A stretch of DNA of 64,000 nt from Spartinivicinus ruber (GTDB lineage Bacteria; Pseudomonadota; Gammaproteobacteria; Pseudomonadales; Zooshikellaceae). Positions 27,897 to 35,895 of the stretch are shown here, one piece after another. The stretch covers positions 5,238,354 through 5,302,353 of the forward strand of contig NZ_CP048878.1 in the NCBI RefSeq assembly GCF_011009015.1, written 5' to 3'. Each line of letters opens with the position of its first letter. Position 1 is the first letter of the stretch. The notes beneath the pieces are model-generated. The model ran no database searches, was not told the DNA's origin, and saw only the letters and a program-made list of their open reading frames with translations. The position numbers and the translations under genes were made by a program.

Positions 27897-28766
27897 ATGT
27901 CCATCAAAGCCCTACGAGCACTAAAAGCCATCGCAGAAACAGGCAGTTTTGCTGCTGCTGCGGATCAGCTAGGATTAACCCTTTCTGCTGTTAGTTTGCA
28001 AATAAAAGCCCTTGAGCAGCAACTCAATACTGCTTTATTTGATCGATCTGGCCGAAATGCTAAGCTGAATCATAATGGACAACAGGTATTTGAACAAATA
28101 CTTAATCTCTATAATCAGCTTAGTTATGACCTAGGTGACAGTGAGCACTTTTCCGGGCAGTACTCCCTTGGAGCAATTCATAGTGTGCAAATTGGTCCTT
28201 TAGCGCCTATTTTGGCAAACCTGCATAAAGACCACCCAAACTTGCAGATTAGGGTCAGAAGAGGTCAATCAGCTGAGCTGGCTAATGGCGTTGAAAAAAA
28301 TAGACTCGATGCTGCTTTAATCACCGAACCTCTAACTCATTACGCCTCCAGTTGTACTTTTATTCCCTATACTGAAGAGCCATTTTATATAGTCGCGAAT
28401 CAAGGTACGACACTATCCGATGAAACCAAGTTGCTGCATGAAGTCCCTTTTATTCGTTTTGATAAGCGTGCTTGGGCTGGCGCCATTATTGATGACGAGC
28501 TAATGCGACGTGGTATCCAGGTCAATGAATGGATGGAATTGGACTCGATGGAGGCAGCACTAAGAATGGTAGAATATGGCTTAGGTATTACAATCATGCC
28601 TTTAAACAAGCAACGGTTGCAACAGCTGGCAAAGTCCTTCCAGCTAATCCCTTTTGGCAGCCCGCCTTTAAAGCGCACCATTGGGGTCTATCAAAAACCT
28701 AATAACAGTAGAGCTCCTGTGACTAAGCTTGTATATGAGCTAATGATGAAGCATATTTTTAGTTGA
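27897..28766 (+). CDS. LysR-family transcriptional regulator
   Basis: 289 residues: N-terminal winged HTH (ALRALKAIAETGSFAAAADQLGLTLSAVSLQIKALEQQLNTALF) followed by the LysR effector-binding domain. AAGGA lies upstream of the ATG. The next gene downstream is an AEC-family transporter on the same strand, which is the natural target, although a repeat element now lies between them. Effector unknown. Confidence 0.92.
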   Translation: MSIKALRALKAIAETGSFAAAADQLGLTLSAVSLQIKALEQQLNTALFDRSGRNAKLNHNGQQVFEQILNLYNQLSYDLGDSEHFSGQYSLGAIHSVQIGPLAPILANLHKDHPNLQIRVRRGQSAELANGVEKNRLDAALITEPLTHYASSCTFIPYTEEPFYIVANQGTTLSDETKLLHEVPFIRFDKRAWAGAIIDDELMRRGIQVNEWMELDSMEAALRMVEYGLGITIMPLNKQRLQQLAKSFQLIPFGSPPLKRTIGVYQKPNNSRAPVTKLVYELMMKHIFS

Positions 28767-28861
28767 GTTTTTTTAAACTATCTATCAAGAAAATAAAAAT
28801 TTTTTTAAGTCAGTTTAAGCTGTATGCTAGAGAGGAACAAAGTCGCTTTTGCGGCGGCCTA

Positions 28862-28965
28862 GGACCTGTTAACACTATTTGAATCACCACTGCCGTAGAC
28901 TATTTTTTCGCCCAGCAACGCACAAGGAATGCCATATAGTGATATTCAAATAGTGTTAACAGTCC
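28862..28965. repeat. MITE-like dispersed repeat family B, copy 1
   Basis: About 104 bp. An 18-bp terminal sequence TGTTAACACTATTTGAAT (28867-28884) is repeated exactly in inverted form at 28944-28961, flanked by near-matching GGACC/GGAC ends. The interior shares CACCACTG.CGTAGA.T.TTTTTT and CAAGGAATGCC with a longer copy on the opposite strand at about 37157-37345. It ends about 40 bp before the AEC transporter start. Non-coding. Confidence 0.8.
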
Positions 28966-29004
28966 CTAAAGAAAAACTTGTTTTATAGCCATCTTAAACT
29001 GACC

Positions 29005-29949
29005 ATGAATACAATTATTGAAGCACTAATCCCTATCTGTTTTGCCATTGCCAGTGGCTATATCATCAAACATTTAGCAAACATCCACACAAGTGTATGG
29101 TCTGGTATCGAAAAGGTCACTTACTACCTGCTCGCACCTGCTATTCTTATCGATACTATTACTCGACATTCTTTAGCAGAGTTACCATGGCCAACCATTG
29201 TTATGGTAACAAACACTACAATTTTTGCCTGTTGTCTCTTGTTGGCCTTTTGGTTACTGTTTGACAAATCCTTATCAAAACCAACATTTACTTCTGTTTT
29301 TCAAGGGGGAATTCGGTTTAATACTTTTATAGCTCTGGCGATTACCAATGCTCTATTTGGCGACAAAGGATTAATCGTTGGCGCCTTAGTGGCTGTCACA
29401 ATGATTGTTCTTATTAATATTTTATGTGTGGCTATTTTTTGTTTATTAATTAAAAGTGATAGCAGCACCTCACCTTCTCTTATCGCTCAACTTACTAGAA
29501 ACCCATTAATTATTGCTTGCTTGGTGGGCTTATTGATCAATATCCTCAATATTCAACCACCAAAAGCTATAGCGGATTCTATTTCATTATTAGGTCGTGC
29601 TGCATTTCCCATTGGGCTAATGGCCGTGGGTGCAGGATTAGAACTAAAACGGTTATTTAGTGACTGGAAACCATCTTTATTAGCTTCTTTTGTACAGTTT
29701 GCCTTTAAGCCTGTTGCTGCAGTATTTATTATCAGCTATTTTTCACTAACACCTATAACTGCAACCGTAATCATAATCTTTTTTAGTGTCCCAACAGCCC
29801 CCTCTTCTTATATTTTATCACGGCAAATGGGAGGAGATCATCAATCAATGGCATCTATTATCACCACACAAACGTTATTATCATTTATAACAATGCCGGT
29901 ATCATTATGGATGACAAATCAATTTTTTGTGTTTAACAGCAGCTTATAA
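29005..29949 (+). CDS. AEC (auxin efflux carrier)-family transporter
   Basis: About 314 residues with 8-10 hydrophobic segments and the AEC look (NTIIEALIPICFAIASGYIIKH at the start; GRAAFPIGLMAVGAGLELK in the middle, FSVPTAPSSYILSRQMGGD near the end). Bacterial members move organic acids or similar anions. I use the ATG at 29005; a TTG nine codons upstream lies beside the repeat and is less likely. Probably regulated by the LysR protein encoded upstream. Substrate unknown. Confidence 0.85.
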   Translation: MNTIIEALIPICFAIASGYIIKHLANIHTSVWSGIEKVTYYLLAPAILIDTITRHSLAELPWPTIVMVTNTTIFACCLLLAFWLLFDKSLSKPTFTSVFQGGIRFNTFIALAITNALFGDKGLIVGALVAVTMIVLINILCVAIFCLLIKSDSSTSPSLIAQLTRNPLIIACLVGLLINILNIQPPKAIADSISLLGRAAFPIGLMAVGAGLELKRLFSDWKPSLLASFVQFAFKPVAAVFIISYFSLTPITATVIIIFFSVPTAPSSYILSRQMGGDHQSMASIITTQTLLSFITMPVSLWMTNQFFVFNSSL

Positions 29950-29996
29950 TTAAATGATAAAAAAATTATTTTTTTGATAATATTCAAGCTATTTTT

Positions 29997-30830
29997 TCAA
30001 TGTTTTAATAATTCCTCTTGCATAATTTTTTTAACCATTCCACTTTTCTTAAGCTTATATAGTTCAACATCAAAACTTTTCATAAATTCTTTATAAAAAG
30101 GATATTTACCTTGATCAATTGCCACTTGCGAGTAGCCAATATAAACTGGATCAAGTCCAACCACCGGTCCTTTCACCAAGTTTACATACCTTACACCTAC
30201 ATCAAATTGCCTCGATTTTACTAACTTAGCATAAATTACATCGTATGAAGATTCTTCTGCTAGAAAGCAATCCCCTCTTCCCAACCCGGTCATAAGAATA
30301 ACATTTTCAATACCTCTCACCTCGCCATACTTAATTTTACCTTGCTGAATAAACTCTCTAAAGCGGCTCCCACCCCAACCATCAAAGCCTACAATATTAT
30401 TGATATGTAAGCCGATGAAATCATCAGGCCAAAGTGTTCTCTCCTTATCCATCACTTCTTCTTGACAGACAGCTAATATTTTTTCTTCATAAAAATGGAT
30501 CGAGTAAGGATATAAATAAGGCCAATCATGACCATGAAAAAAAACAGGTGCCAAACCAAAACCTTGCCCTTTTTCCATCATTTGCTTACCACGCTGCCAA
30601 GCAACAGGGACCATTTTAACTTGAAAACCTTTCATGTTATTAAAAACGGTTTTTAAAACCTCAATATAAACACCTTCTGCTTGTTGCTTCAGTTTGTAAG
30701 AATAGGGCTTATAGCTATCATCCACATGAATAACTACGGATTTTTTTTCTCCATAAACTAATAGACAAATAAATGTTAAAAATAACAATGACCACCCACG
30801 AAGCCAGTAAAACATGTTATCAAATGCCAT
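29997..30830 (-). CDS. Orphan periplasmic substrate-binding protein
   Basis: About 277 residues with a hydrophobic signal sequence (LRGWSLLFLTFICLLVYG) and a family-3-like binding domain (KPYSYKLKQQAEGVYIEVLKTVFNNM; LKKSGMVKKIMQEEL at the end). No transporter subunits are adjacent. It is convergent with the AEC gene. Start uncertain: ATG at 30830 or 30815; an upstream TTG at 30848 seems poorer. With the proteins at 10796 and 14394 it forms a set of stand-alone binding proteins in this window. Confidence 0.75.
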   Translation of the reverse strand: MAFDNMFYWLRGWSLLFLTFICLLVYGEKKSVVIHVDDSYKPYSYKLKQQAEGVYIEVLKTVFNNMKGFQVKMVPVAWQRGKQMMEKGQGFGLAPVFFHGHDWPYLYPYSIHFYEEKILAVCQEEVMDKERTLWPDDFIGLHINNIVGFDGWGGSRFREFIQQGKIKYGEVRGIENVILMTGLGRGDCFLAEESSYDVIYAKLVKSRQFDVGVRYVNLVKGPVVGLDPVYIGYSQVAIDQGKYPFYKEFMKSFDVELYKLKKSGMVKKIMQEELLKH

Positions 30831-30973
30831 GAAGATTTCAAAAGACAAGTATATTTGGTAAGGCTAGTTTATTTTTATAGTAAGTCAAACCTAAATACTT
30901 GTTATAGGCTAAGTCTAAATAATGACGTACAGTTGACTAATAAGTGATAGTTACAATTTTCAGTTTTAGAATA

Positions 30974-31465
30974 TTAACTGTAAATTAACATTTCTTGCTT
31001 TACTCGCGAAATATCAGGATCTTCTATTGTGTTTACTGACTCTAACATTTGAATATAGTGACTAGGTAGTCCTATGGATTTTGCACCATATACAACGTGG
31101 GTTTTATACCAGCTAAATGGTTGTAAAGAACTATCTATTTTCGTAGCGTAATATAAAAAAGCTTTGTAAGTATCACCTTGGTGATTAATAATATTAATGA
31201 TTTTGTCTAAATACCCTTTACCAAGTCCTTCAATTTTATCGAGCTGCTTTTTATGATCCGGCTCCAGCTGATAAATGACTCCCCAAACAGAATCATCACT
31301 ACTCCCTGTATAATAAGCATCACATTTACCCGATCCATCCATACCACACTTGTGAAATCGCAGCTGATAGCGTGTCAACCTACCGATATCAACCAGGTTG
31401 ACCGCACCAATACGCTGTTGCAAGCGCAGCACAGACATATTTGAACCGTAAGCAAAATACAGCAC
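30974..31465 (-). CDS. Gamma-glutamylcyclotransferase-like protein
   Basis: 163 residues with the GGCT-fold signature at the very N-terminus (YFAYGSNMS) and the catalytic-type Glu region (QLEPDHKKQLDKIEG). Members release 5-oxoproline from gamma-glutamyl compounds. The start is a GTG three bases after the DUF2058 stop, so the two are translationally coupled. Last gene of a four-gene minus-strand group. Confidence 0.83.
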   Translation of the reverse strand: MLYFAYGSNMSVLRLQQRIGAVNLVDIGRLTRYQLRFHKCGMDGSGKCDAYYTGSSDDSVWGVIYQLEPDHKKQLDKIEGLGKGYLDKIINIINHQGDTYKAFLYYATKIDSSLQPFSWYKTHVVYGAKSIGLPSHYIQMLESVNTIEDPDISRVKQEMLIYS

Positions 31466-31468
31466 GGT

Positions 31469-32011
31469 TTACCACATCAGATCATCAGGAATTTGATAAT
31501 CGGCATATGGGTCATCTTCATCAATCCCTTGTTGCGTATTGTCAGCACTATACACAACACATGACTCATCTCTCAATTTAATTTTTTCTGCTATACCTTT
31601 TGGTATCAATTCATAGCCTTCACTTAGTTTAACAATTGCTAGTCGGCCTTTACTAAGATCAACTTGTATCTGTTCTGTTACATAGATTTTTTTAATTTTT
31701 TTATCGTCGGTGAAATTGTATCCGATATCACCATCACCCTTAGCAACTTTATTTAGCTCAATTAGCTGCTTAATCTGTGCAGCAATAGCCTTTTTTTCTG
31801 CTTCAGCCTTGCGCTCTAAGTTTAGCTGTCTATCCCGCTCAGCTTTTTCTTCTATAGCCTGCTGAGCACTCAGCTTAGTTTCATCAATCGTTGCTTCTTT
31901 GCTTTTTTGCTTGGTTTTTTTCTGCTTATGTTGGCTTTTCTTTATTTGATTTGCCTTTTTCTTATCCACCAACCCCGCATTGAGTAACTGATCTTGTAAT
32001 GACTTGCTCAT
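31469..32011 (-). CDS. DUF2058 family protein (YaiL-like)
   Basis: 180 residues. A highly charged N-terminal half (Lys/Gln/Glu-rich, predicted coiled coil, residues ~15-80) and a compact C-terminal domain (GDIGYNFTDDKKIKKIYVTEQIQVDLSKGRLAIVKL). This is the common gammaproteobacterial DUF2058, sometimes described as nucleoprotein/polynucleotide-associated. Function not established. Followed without a gap by the GGCT-like gene. Confidence 0.85.
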   Translation of the reverse strand: MSKSLQDQLLNAGLVDKKKANQIKKSQHKQKKTKQKSKEATIDETKLSAQQAIEEKAERDRQLNLERKAEAEKKAIAAQIKQLIELNKVAKGDGDIGYNFTDDKKIKKIYVTEQIQVDLSKGRLAIVKLSEGYELIPKGIAEKIKLRDESCVVYSADNTQQGIDEDDPYADYQIPDDLMW

Positions 32012-32138
32012 ATTGTAACCTTGATTCTTCTACGGGTTGGCTACTCTCACCAAGAATGCTTGCCAACCCCAATAGTCCAAAATATATAAGGAATTAAGTT
32101 GCTACATTATACGTTATCTTACCAAAGATAGTCGCTAT

Positions 32139-32636
32139 TTACCTTACTAATGGTTCTAATACAGCCCTTACCTCACTATTAAATGACTGAATATGGGCTT
32201 TAGATGCTATTTCATTATCAGCATACTCAAAACCAGGTGTAACCACTTCACTGATTAATCCATAATCACCTTCACACAATTCTGCCGCTTTCCATACCCC
32301 ACCAGGTACCACCATTTGCAACTGATACCCCTGATCAAGGTTTGCCCCTAGCAACTGCTGCCGTAGTACCCCCTGTTCAGTTACAGTTGTATACCTTATT
32401 GCTCCCCCCAAGTGAAAGTAATGAATAATATCCGACTTATTACGGTGCAAGATATTTACTGGATAATCTTTAGTTAATAGGTAAAAGATTGAAGTACACA
32501 GCCGTCTACTACTACCTACTTGGGTACTCTCTACAATCCGATTATTCGACTCATAAGTTCGACGATAATAGCCAGATTCAAATGGGTGAGGCTCTAACCT
32601 TAACAACTTTATAATATCTTCAGCTTTATATAACAT
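32139..32636 (-). CDS. Cupin-fold DUF985 protein
   Basis: 165 residues matching the cupin_5/DUF985 family: HPFESGYYRRTYES near the start, SIFYLLT, FHLGGAIRYTTV, and a C-terminal VTPGFEYADNE. A small beta-barrel, sometimes called an epimerase-like or YML079w-like protein. Role unknown. It begins 12 bp after the HAD gene, so the two are co-transcribed. Confidence 0.85.
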   Translation of the reverse strand: MLYKAEDIIKLLRLEPHPFESGYYRRTYESNNRIVESTQVGSSRRLCTSIFYLLTKDYPVNILHRNKSDIIHYFHLGGAIRYTTVTEQGVLRQQLLGANLDQGYQLQMVVPGGVWKAAELCEGDYGLISEVVTPGFEYADNEIASKAHIQSFNSEVRAVLEPLVR

Positions 32637-32648
32637 GAGTTTTAGCCT

Positions 32649-33149
32649 CTAAACGTCATTTACAAAGAAAATATCAAACAGTTCCGTTAACCTGTAAATG
32701 TCGTTTACTCCTGTCGGTGTAGGCAACTTCGCAGGATTAAACCAGATAGCAGATAAACCACAAGCCAACGCTCCCTTCACGTCATTATCAAGGTTATCAC
32801 CAATCATCAACAGCTCACTTTTGGTACAACCAAGTGAAAAGGCAATGGCATCAAAAAATGCTTGTGAAGGTTTAGCGTGGCCAATTGTTGTATAACAAAA
32901 AACTCTCTGAATATATTGATTTATATCTACTCTCGACAAAGCAGAACGAATTTGTTCTTCATTTGAGTTTTTAGCATTGGTAGCCAAATGACAACAAATA
33001 CCTTTCTTATTTAACATAATTAAGGTCTCTATCGCTCCCTCTACTACTGATAATTCCGGCCATGCCATCATTGGTCCTTGCATATCAGGATTATCCACCA
33101 TCAAGGTGTTACCCCAGTCAAACAAAATGTGTGCAAATTGACTCGTCAT
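32649..33149 (-). CDS. HAD-superfamily hydrolase-like protein
   Basis: 166 residues. Motif I is DWGNT: the nucleophile Asp is kept, but the usual second Asp (acid/base in DxDxT phosphatases) is Gly. Motif IV (GDNLDNDVKGA) is intact. HAD members without the second Asp are often not classical phosphatases, so the reaction is left open. First gene of the minus-strand group HAD, DUF985, DUF2058, GGCT. Confidence 0.8.
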   Translation of the reverse strand: MTSQFAHILFDWGNTLMVDNPDMQGPMMAWPELSVVEGAIETLIMLNKKGICCHLATNAKNSNEEQIRSALSRVDINQYIQRVFCYTTIGHAKPSQAFFDAIAFSLGCTKSELLMIGDNLDNDVKGALACGLSAIWFNPAKLPTPTGVNDIYRLTELFDIFFVNDV

Positions 33150-33312
33150 TTTATCAAAAGCCCATTCTGTGAATTCCTACCATCTCACGCCATATTTAAG
33201 TATTATTACCAAAGCTTAATAGTGTAATGATATTAATCAATACTGTGAAAGTATAGATTATTTTATAATCACGAAGTAATACCCATGGACATGCAATATA
33301 AAAGGACATTAA

Positions 33313-34305
33313 ATGAAAGCAAGTAAATACCACCCTACATCAATTCAAATTATCATATTTTTTCTTCTTTTATTCGCAACTCTATGGAATACGGTAAGCG
33401 CACAAGGAAAAGTAATAGCAATTGTTAGTGTTGATTGGGAAGGCAGGACCTTAGAAACCGAAAATTTACAAGCGATGCAAGCATTTCGTGAAGATTACCC
33501 CCATGTGGGTCTCTTACAGTTTTTAAATACTGCTTACTATACGAAACCCAATGCTAATCACCAAGCTATTACTCAAGCTATCCGCTCAGTCTTAAAGCCT
33601 AATGATGAACACGGCTTACATATCCATGCTTGGCGTTCTTTAGTTGAAGCAGCAGGCGTCAACTTTCGTACAGAACCCAACTGGTCATATCCAGGGCCTA
33701 TCACTCTAAACAATTGTCATCTAACAGGTGATTGCGGCCATAATGTTCCTATCAGTGCCTACACCTATTACGAGTTACGTGATCTCATCCAATTTAGCAG
33801 CCTCACTTTGCTTAATGCAGGTTTTGATTATCCTATCAGTTTTCGTGCAGGTGGGTGGATGGCTGCCCCTCATGTCATCAATGCACTGTCAGCAGAAGGC
33901 TTTCAATTTGATTCCTCAGCAGCAGCCCCCATTCTGTTAAAAGGAAGACGGTGGTCTGACCGTTTATACAACTGGTTAAATGAACTGTGGGGAAATATCA
34001 ATACAGTTTCACAGCCATATTTCATTGGTCCTAGTGAGGCTCCTTTGTGGGAGCTGCCTGATAACGGGATATTGGCAGACTATATCACAGGTAAAGAAAT
34101 GCTTACTGTTTTAAAACGTAATGTGAAAAAGTGGCGTCAAAACCCAGATAAAAACGTTTATATTTCTATTGGCTTCCATCAAGAATCTGCCTCTAAATAC
34201 ATTAATCGTATCCGCGATGCAGTGGACCTGTTTGAAGCTTATACAACAGCGAATAATATCCCCTTTGAATGGGCAAAACTTCCTTTAAATCCAAATAATT
34301 TTTAG
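33313..34305 (+). CDS. Exported polysaccharide-deacetylase-like protein
   Basis: 330 residues with a signal peptide (IQIIIFFLLLFATLWNTVSA). A NodB/CE4-like pattern is visible: IVSVDWEG (motif 1 Asp), HGLHIHAW (motif 2 with two His), FRAGGWMA (motif 3 Arg), then DSSAAAP and a late IGFHQES. The family removes acyl groups from polysaccharides at the envelope. The motif wording departs from typical chitin/peptidoglycan deacetylases, so the substrate is unknown. Stand-alone gene. Confidence 0.72.
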   Translation: MKASKYHPTSIQIIIFFLLLFATLWNTVSAQGKVIAIVSVDWEGRTLETENLQAMQAFREDYPHVGLLQFLNTAYYTKPNANHQAITQAIRSVLKPNDEHGLHIHAWRSLVEAAGVNFRTEPNWSYPGPITLNNCHLTGDCGHNVPISAYTYYELRDLIQFSSLTLLNAGFDYPISFRAGGWMAAPHVINALSAEGFQFDSSAAAPILLKGRRWSDRLYNWLNELWGNINTVSQPYFIGPSEAPLWELPDNGILADYITGKEMLTVLKRNVKKWRQNPDKNVYISIGFHQESASKYINRIRDAVDLFEAYTTANNIPFEWAKLPLNPNNF

Positions 34306-34325
34306 GGCTGGCCTTTAATCTATAA

Positions 34326-34364
34326 ATTGGGTATATGATTATTTATTATAGTTTTATACCCAAT
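34326..34364. repeat. Short inverted repeat with TATACCC ends
   Basis: ATTGGGTATA (34326-34335) and TATACCCAAT (34355-34364) are exact inverted arms with a 19-base AT-rich loop. The arm equals the outer end of repeat A copy 1 (TATACCCAAT at 21093). It lies between convergent genes, so it could work as a weak terminator or be a minimal relic of family A. Confidence 0.6.
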
Positions 34365-34385
34365 ATAAAGACTTCAACAACAGTA

Positions 34386-35018
34386 TTATTTATTAGATTG
34401 CATTGCCAAAACAACACCAGCACCAATAAAAGTTGAGCCAAACACTTTTCCAATTTCTTGTTGTTTCATCGGCCTTAACTTATTACTTGCTTTTACCGCT
34501 AACATTGCATAACTAGATAAGCAAAAAAAAGAGCAGCTCATAAAGGTAGCTACAAGCAGCCCAAATTGATAGATAATTGGCTCATTGGCTTGAATAAATT
34601 GTGGAAATAGTGCTGTAGTAAAAGCAATCGCTTTAGGGTTAGTTAATGCTACCAATACACCTTGAAAATAAAGATTTTTTAGTCCAATTTGTTTTTTAGG
34701 CTGTTGTATATCGCTATGCACTGAGTTAAAACCTAATCCATTACGCCATAATTTTATTCCAACGTAAATTAAGTAAGTTGCCCCCACCATTTTTACGATA
34801 AAAAAGCCAGTTGTTGAGTAAAGAATAATAGTGCTTAACCCCATCACAGAGAGGAGTGACATCAAGAAAATGCCAGTGAGATTACCAAAAATTGTACTAA
34901 TGGTTTTTGTAGGACCATAACAAACACTATGAGTTGACACCAACAATGCAGCAGGTCCTGGAGTAATAGTTGCAACTAAAGCAATAGACAAAAATAACAG
35001 CCAGTTATCAAAAGACAC
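34386..35018 (-). CDS. LysE-family amino-acid exporter
   Basis: 210 residues, about six TM segments. The N-terminal family motif is present (ATITPGPAALLVSTHSVCYGPTKTISTIFGNLTG). Such proteins export amino acids or homoserine lactones. Ends in a short polar tail. Transcribed alone on the minus strand, with no paired regulator. Confidence 0.88.
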   Translation of the reverse strand: MSFDNWLLFLSIALVATITPGPAALLVSTHSVCYGPTKTISTIFGNLTGIFLMSLLSVMGLSTIILYSTTGFFIVKMVGATYLIYVGIKLWRNGLGFNSVHSDIQQPKKQIGLKNLYFQGVLVALTNPKAIAFTTALFPQFIQANEPIIYQFGLLVATFMSCSFFCLSSYAMLAVKASNKLRPMKQQEIGKVFGSTFIGAGVVLAMQSNK

Positions 35019-35072
35019 TACAAACTCCCTATCGACTTACTAATGGATATAAAAGCCAATCATAACCTCAAC

Positions 35073-35202
35073 ATTACTCACAGCGTAGGGTTTTTAAGCG
35101 AGGCCACCGAGCGATGAAGCCCCATGAGTATAGATAATAGGCTAAAAGACTGAAGTAAAGAGCAACGGTAACAAAGCTTAAAAATCATTCGCCAAGAGTA
35201 TA
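35073..35202. repeat. Dispersed repeat family A, copy 2 (inverted ends)
   Basis: 130-bp element. The left end (ATTACTC...GCGTAGGGTTTTTAAGC) is roughly the inverse of the right end (35176-35202). The core GAGGCCACCGAG and CCCCATGAGTATAGATAATAGG matches copy 1 at 21093-21219. As in copy 1, the right end forms the last codons and the stop of the adjacent minus-strand gene, here the MOSC gene. Confidence 0.72.
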
Positions 35203-35883
35203 ATTTAATAAACGACGACACCAGCTATCTGATTTACTACTCACTAGCCAGTTATGTGCATGATTTCTCCAGTTTTCAGATAGTGCTTTATAGTTTGCTA
35301 AACGCTCAAGGTCAGTTTGGTTATAGGCTCTGTTATATAAGATATCCGCACATTTTCTAACTGACAGCCCCTCAGTTGGTCTCTCTAACAACTCCAATTC
35401 ATCACCTGGTTTTACCATACCTTCTTGCAATACCCGTAACAACCATCCGGTTTTACCATTGGCCTGCATTAATACTGACATCATAGGGTAATTGAACTGG
35501 ATGTTCATTTTAAAACAGGGGGAACGGGGTTGGCTGATTTGTACTATAGCTTCACCCAAGTTAAAGATATCACCTATGTGACAGTTATCTTCATTAAGCT
35601 GAGCATTCGATAGATTTTCTCCAAAAACACCTGGCTTAAAAGACACTGGCGGACTATCCAAGTGCATAGCCTGCCAATATGTTTTCCAATATGCATAATG
35701 TTCAGCAGGGTAAAAATGTAGGGCTCGTTCTAATCCGCCATGAAATTGTTTCTCATACTGTTCATCTGCTTCAAGCCCATGATAACTACAAAACACCGGG
35801 CCATTTATTGGTGTTTTATTTACCGCACTTTGAGTGACACTATCAAGTGATTGTGACTTACCAGCCAAAATGATTAAAATCAT
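35185..35883 (-). CDS. MOSC-domain protein (YiiM-like)
   Basis: 232 residues. The MOSC core is visible (NGPVFCSYHGLEADEQYEKQFHGGLERALHFYPAEHYAYW) with the conserved Cys in SQPRSPCFKMN, followed by a C-terminal 3-alpha-like extension as in YiiM. YiiM-type proteins are molybdenum-cofactor enzymes that reduce N-hydroxylated compounds. The final residues YTLGE and the stop codon come from the inverted end of repeat A. The upstream peptidase-like gene ends 12 bp before it. Confidence 0.85.
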   Translation of the reverse strand: MILIILAGKSQSLDSVTQSAVNKTPINGPVFCSYHGLEADEQYEKQFHGGLERALHFYPAEHYAYWKTYWQAMHLDSPPVSFKPGVFGENLSNAQLNEDNCHIGDIFNLGEAIVQISQPRSPCFKMNIQFNYPMMSVLMQANGKTGWLLRVLQEGMVKPGDELELLERPTEGLSVRKCADILYNRAYNQTDLERLANYKALSENWRNHAHNWLVSSKSDSWCRRLLNYTLGE

Positions 35884-35895
35884 AATAATTACATA

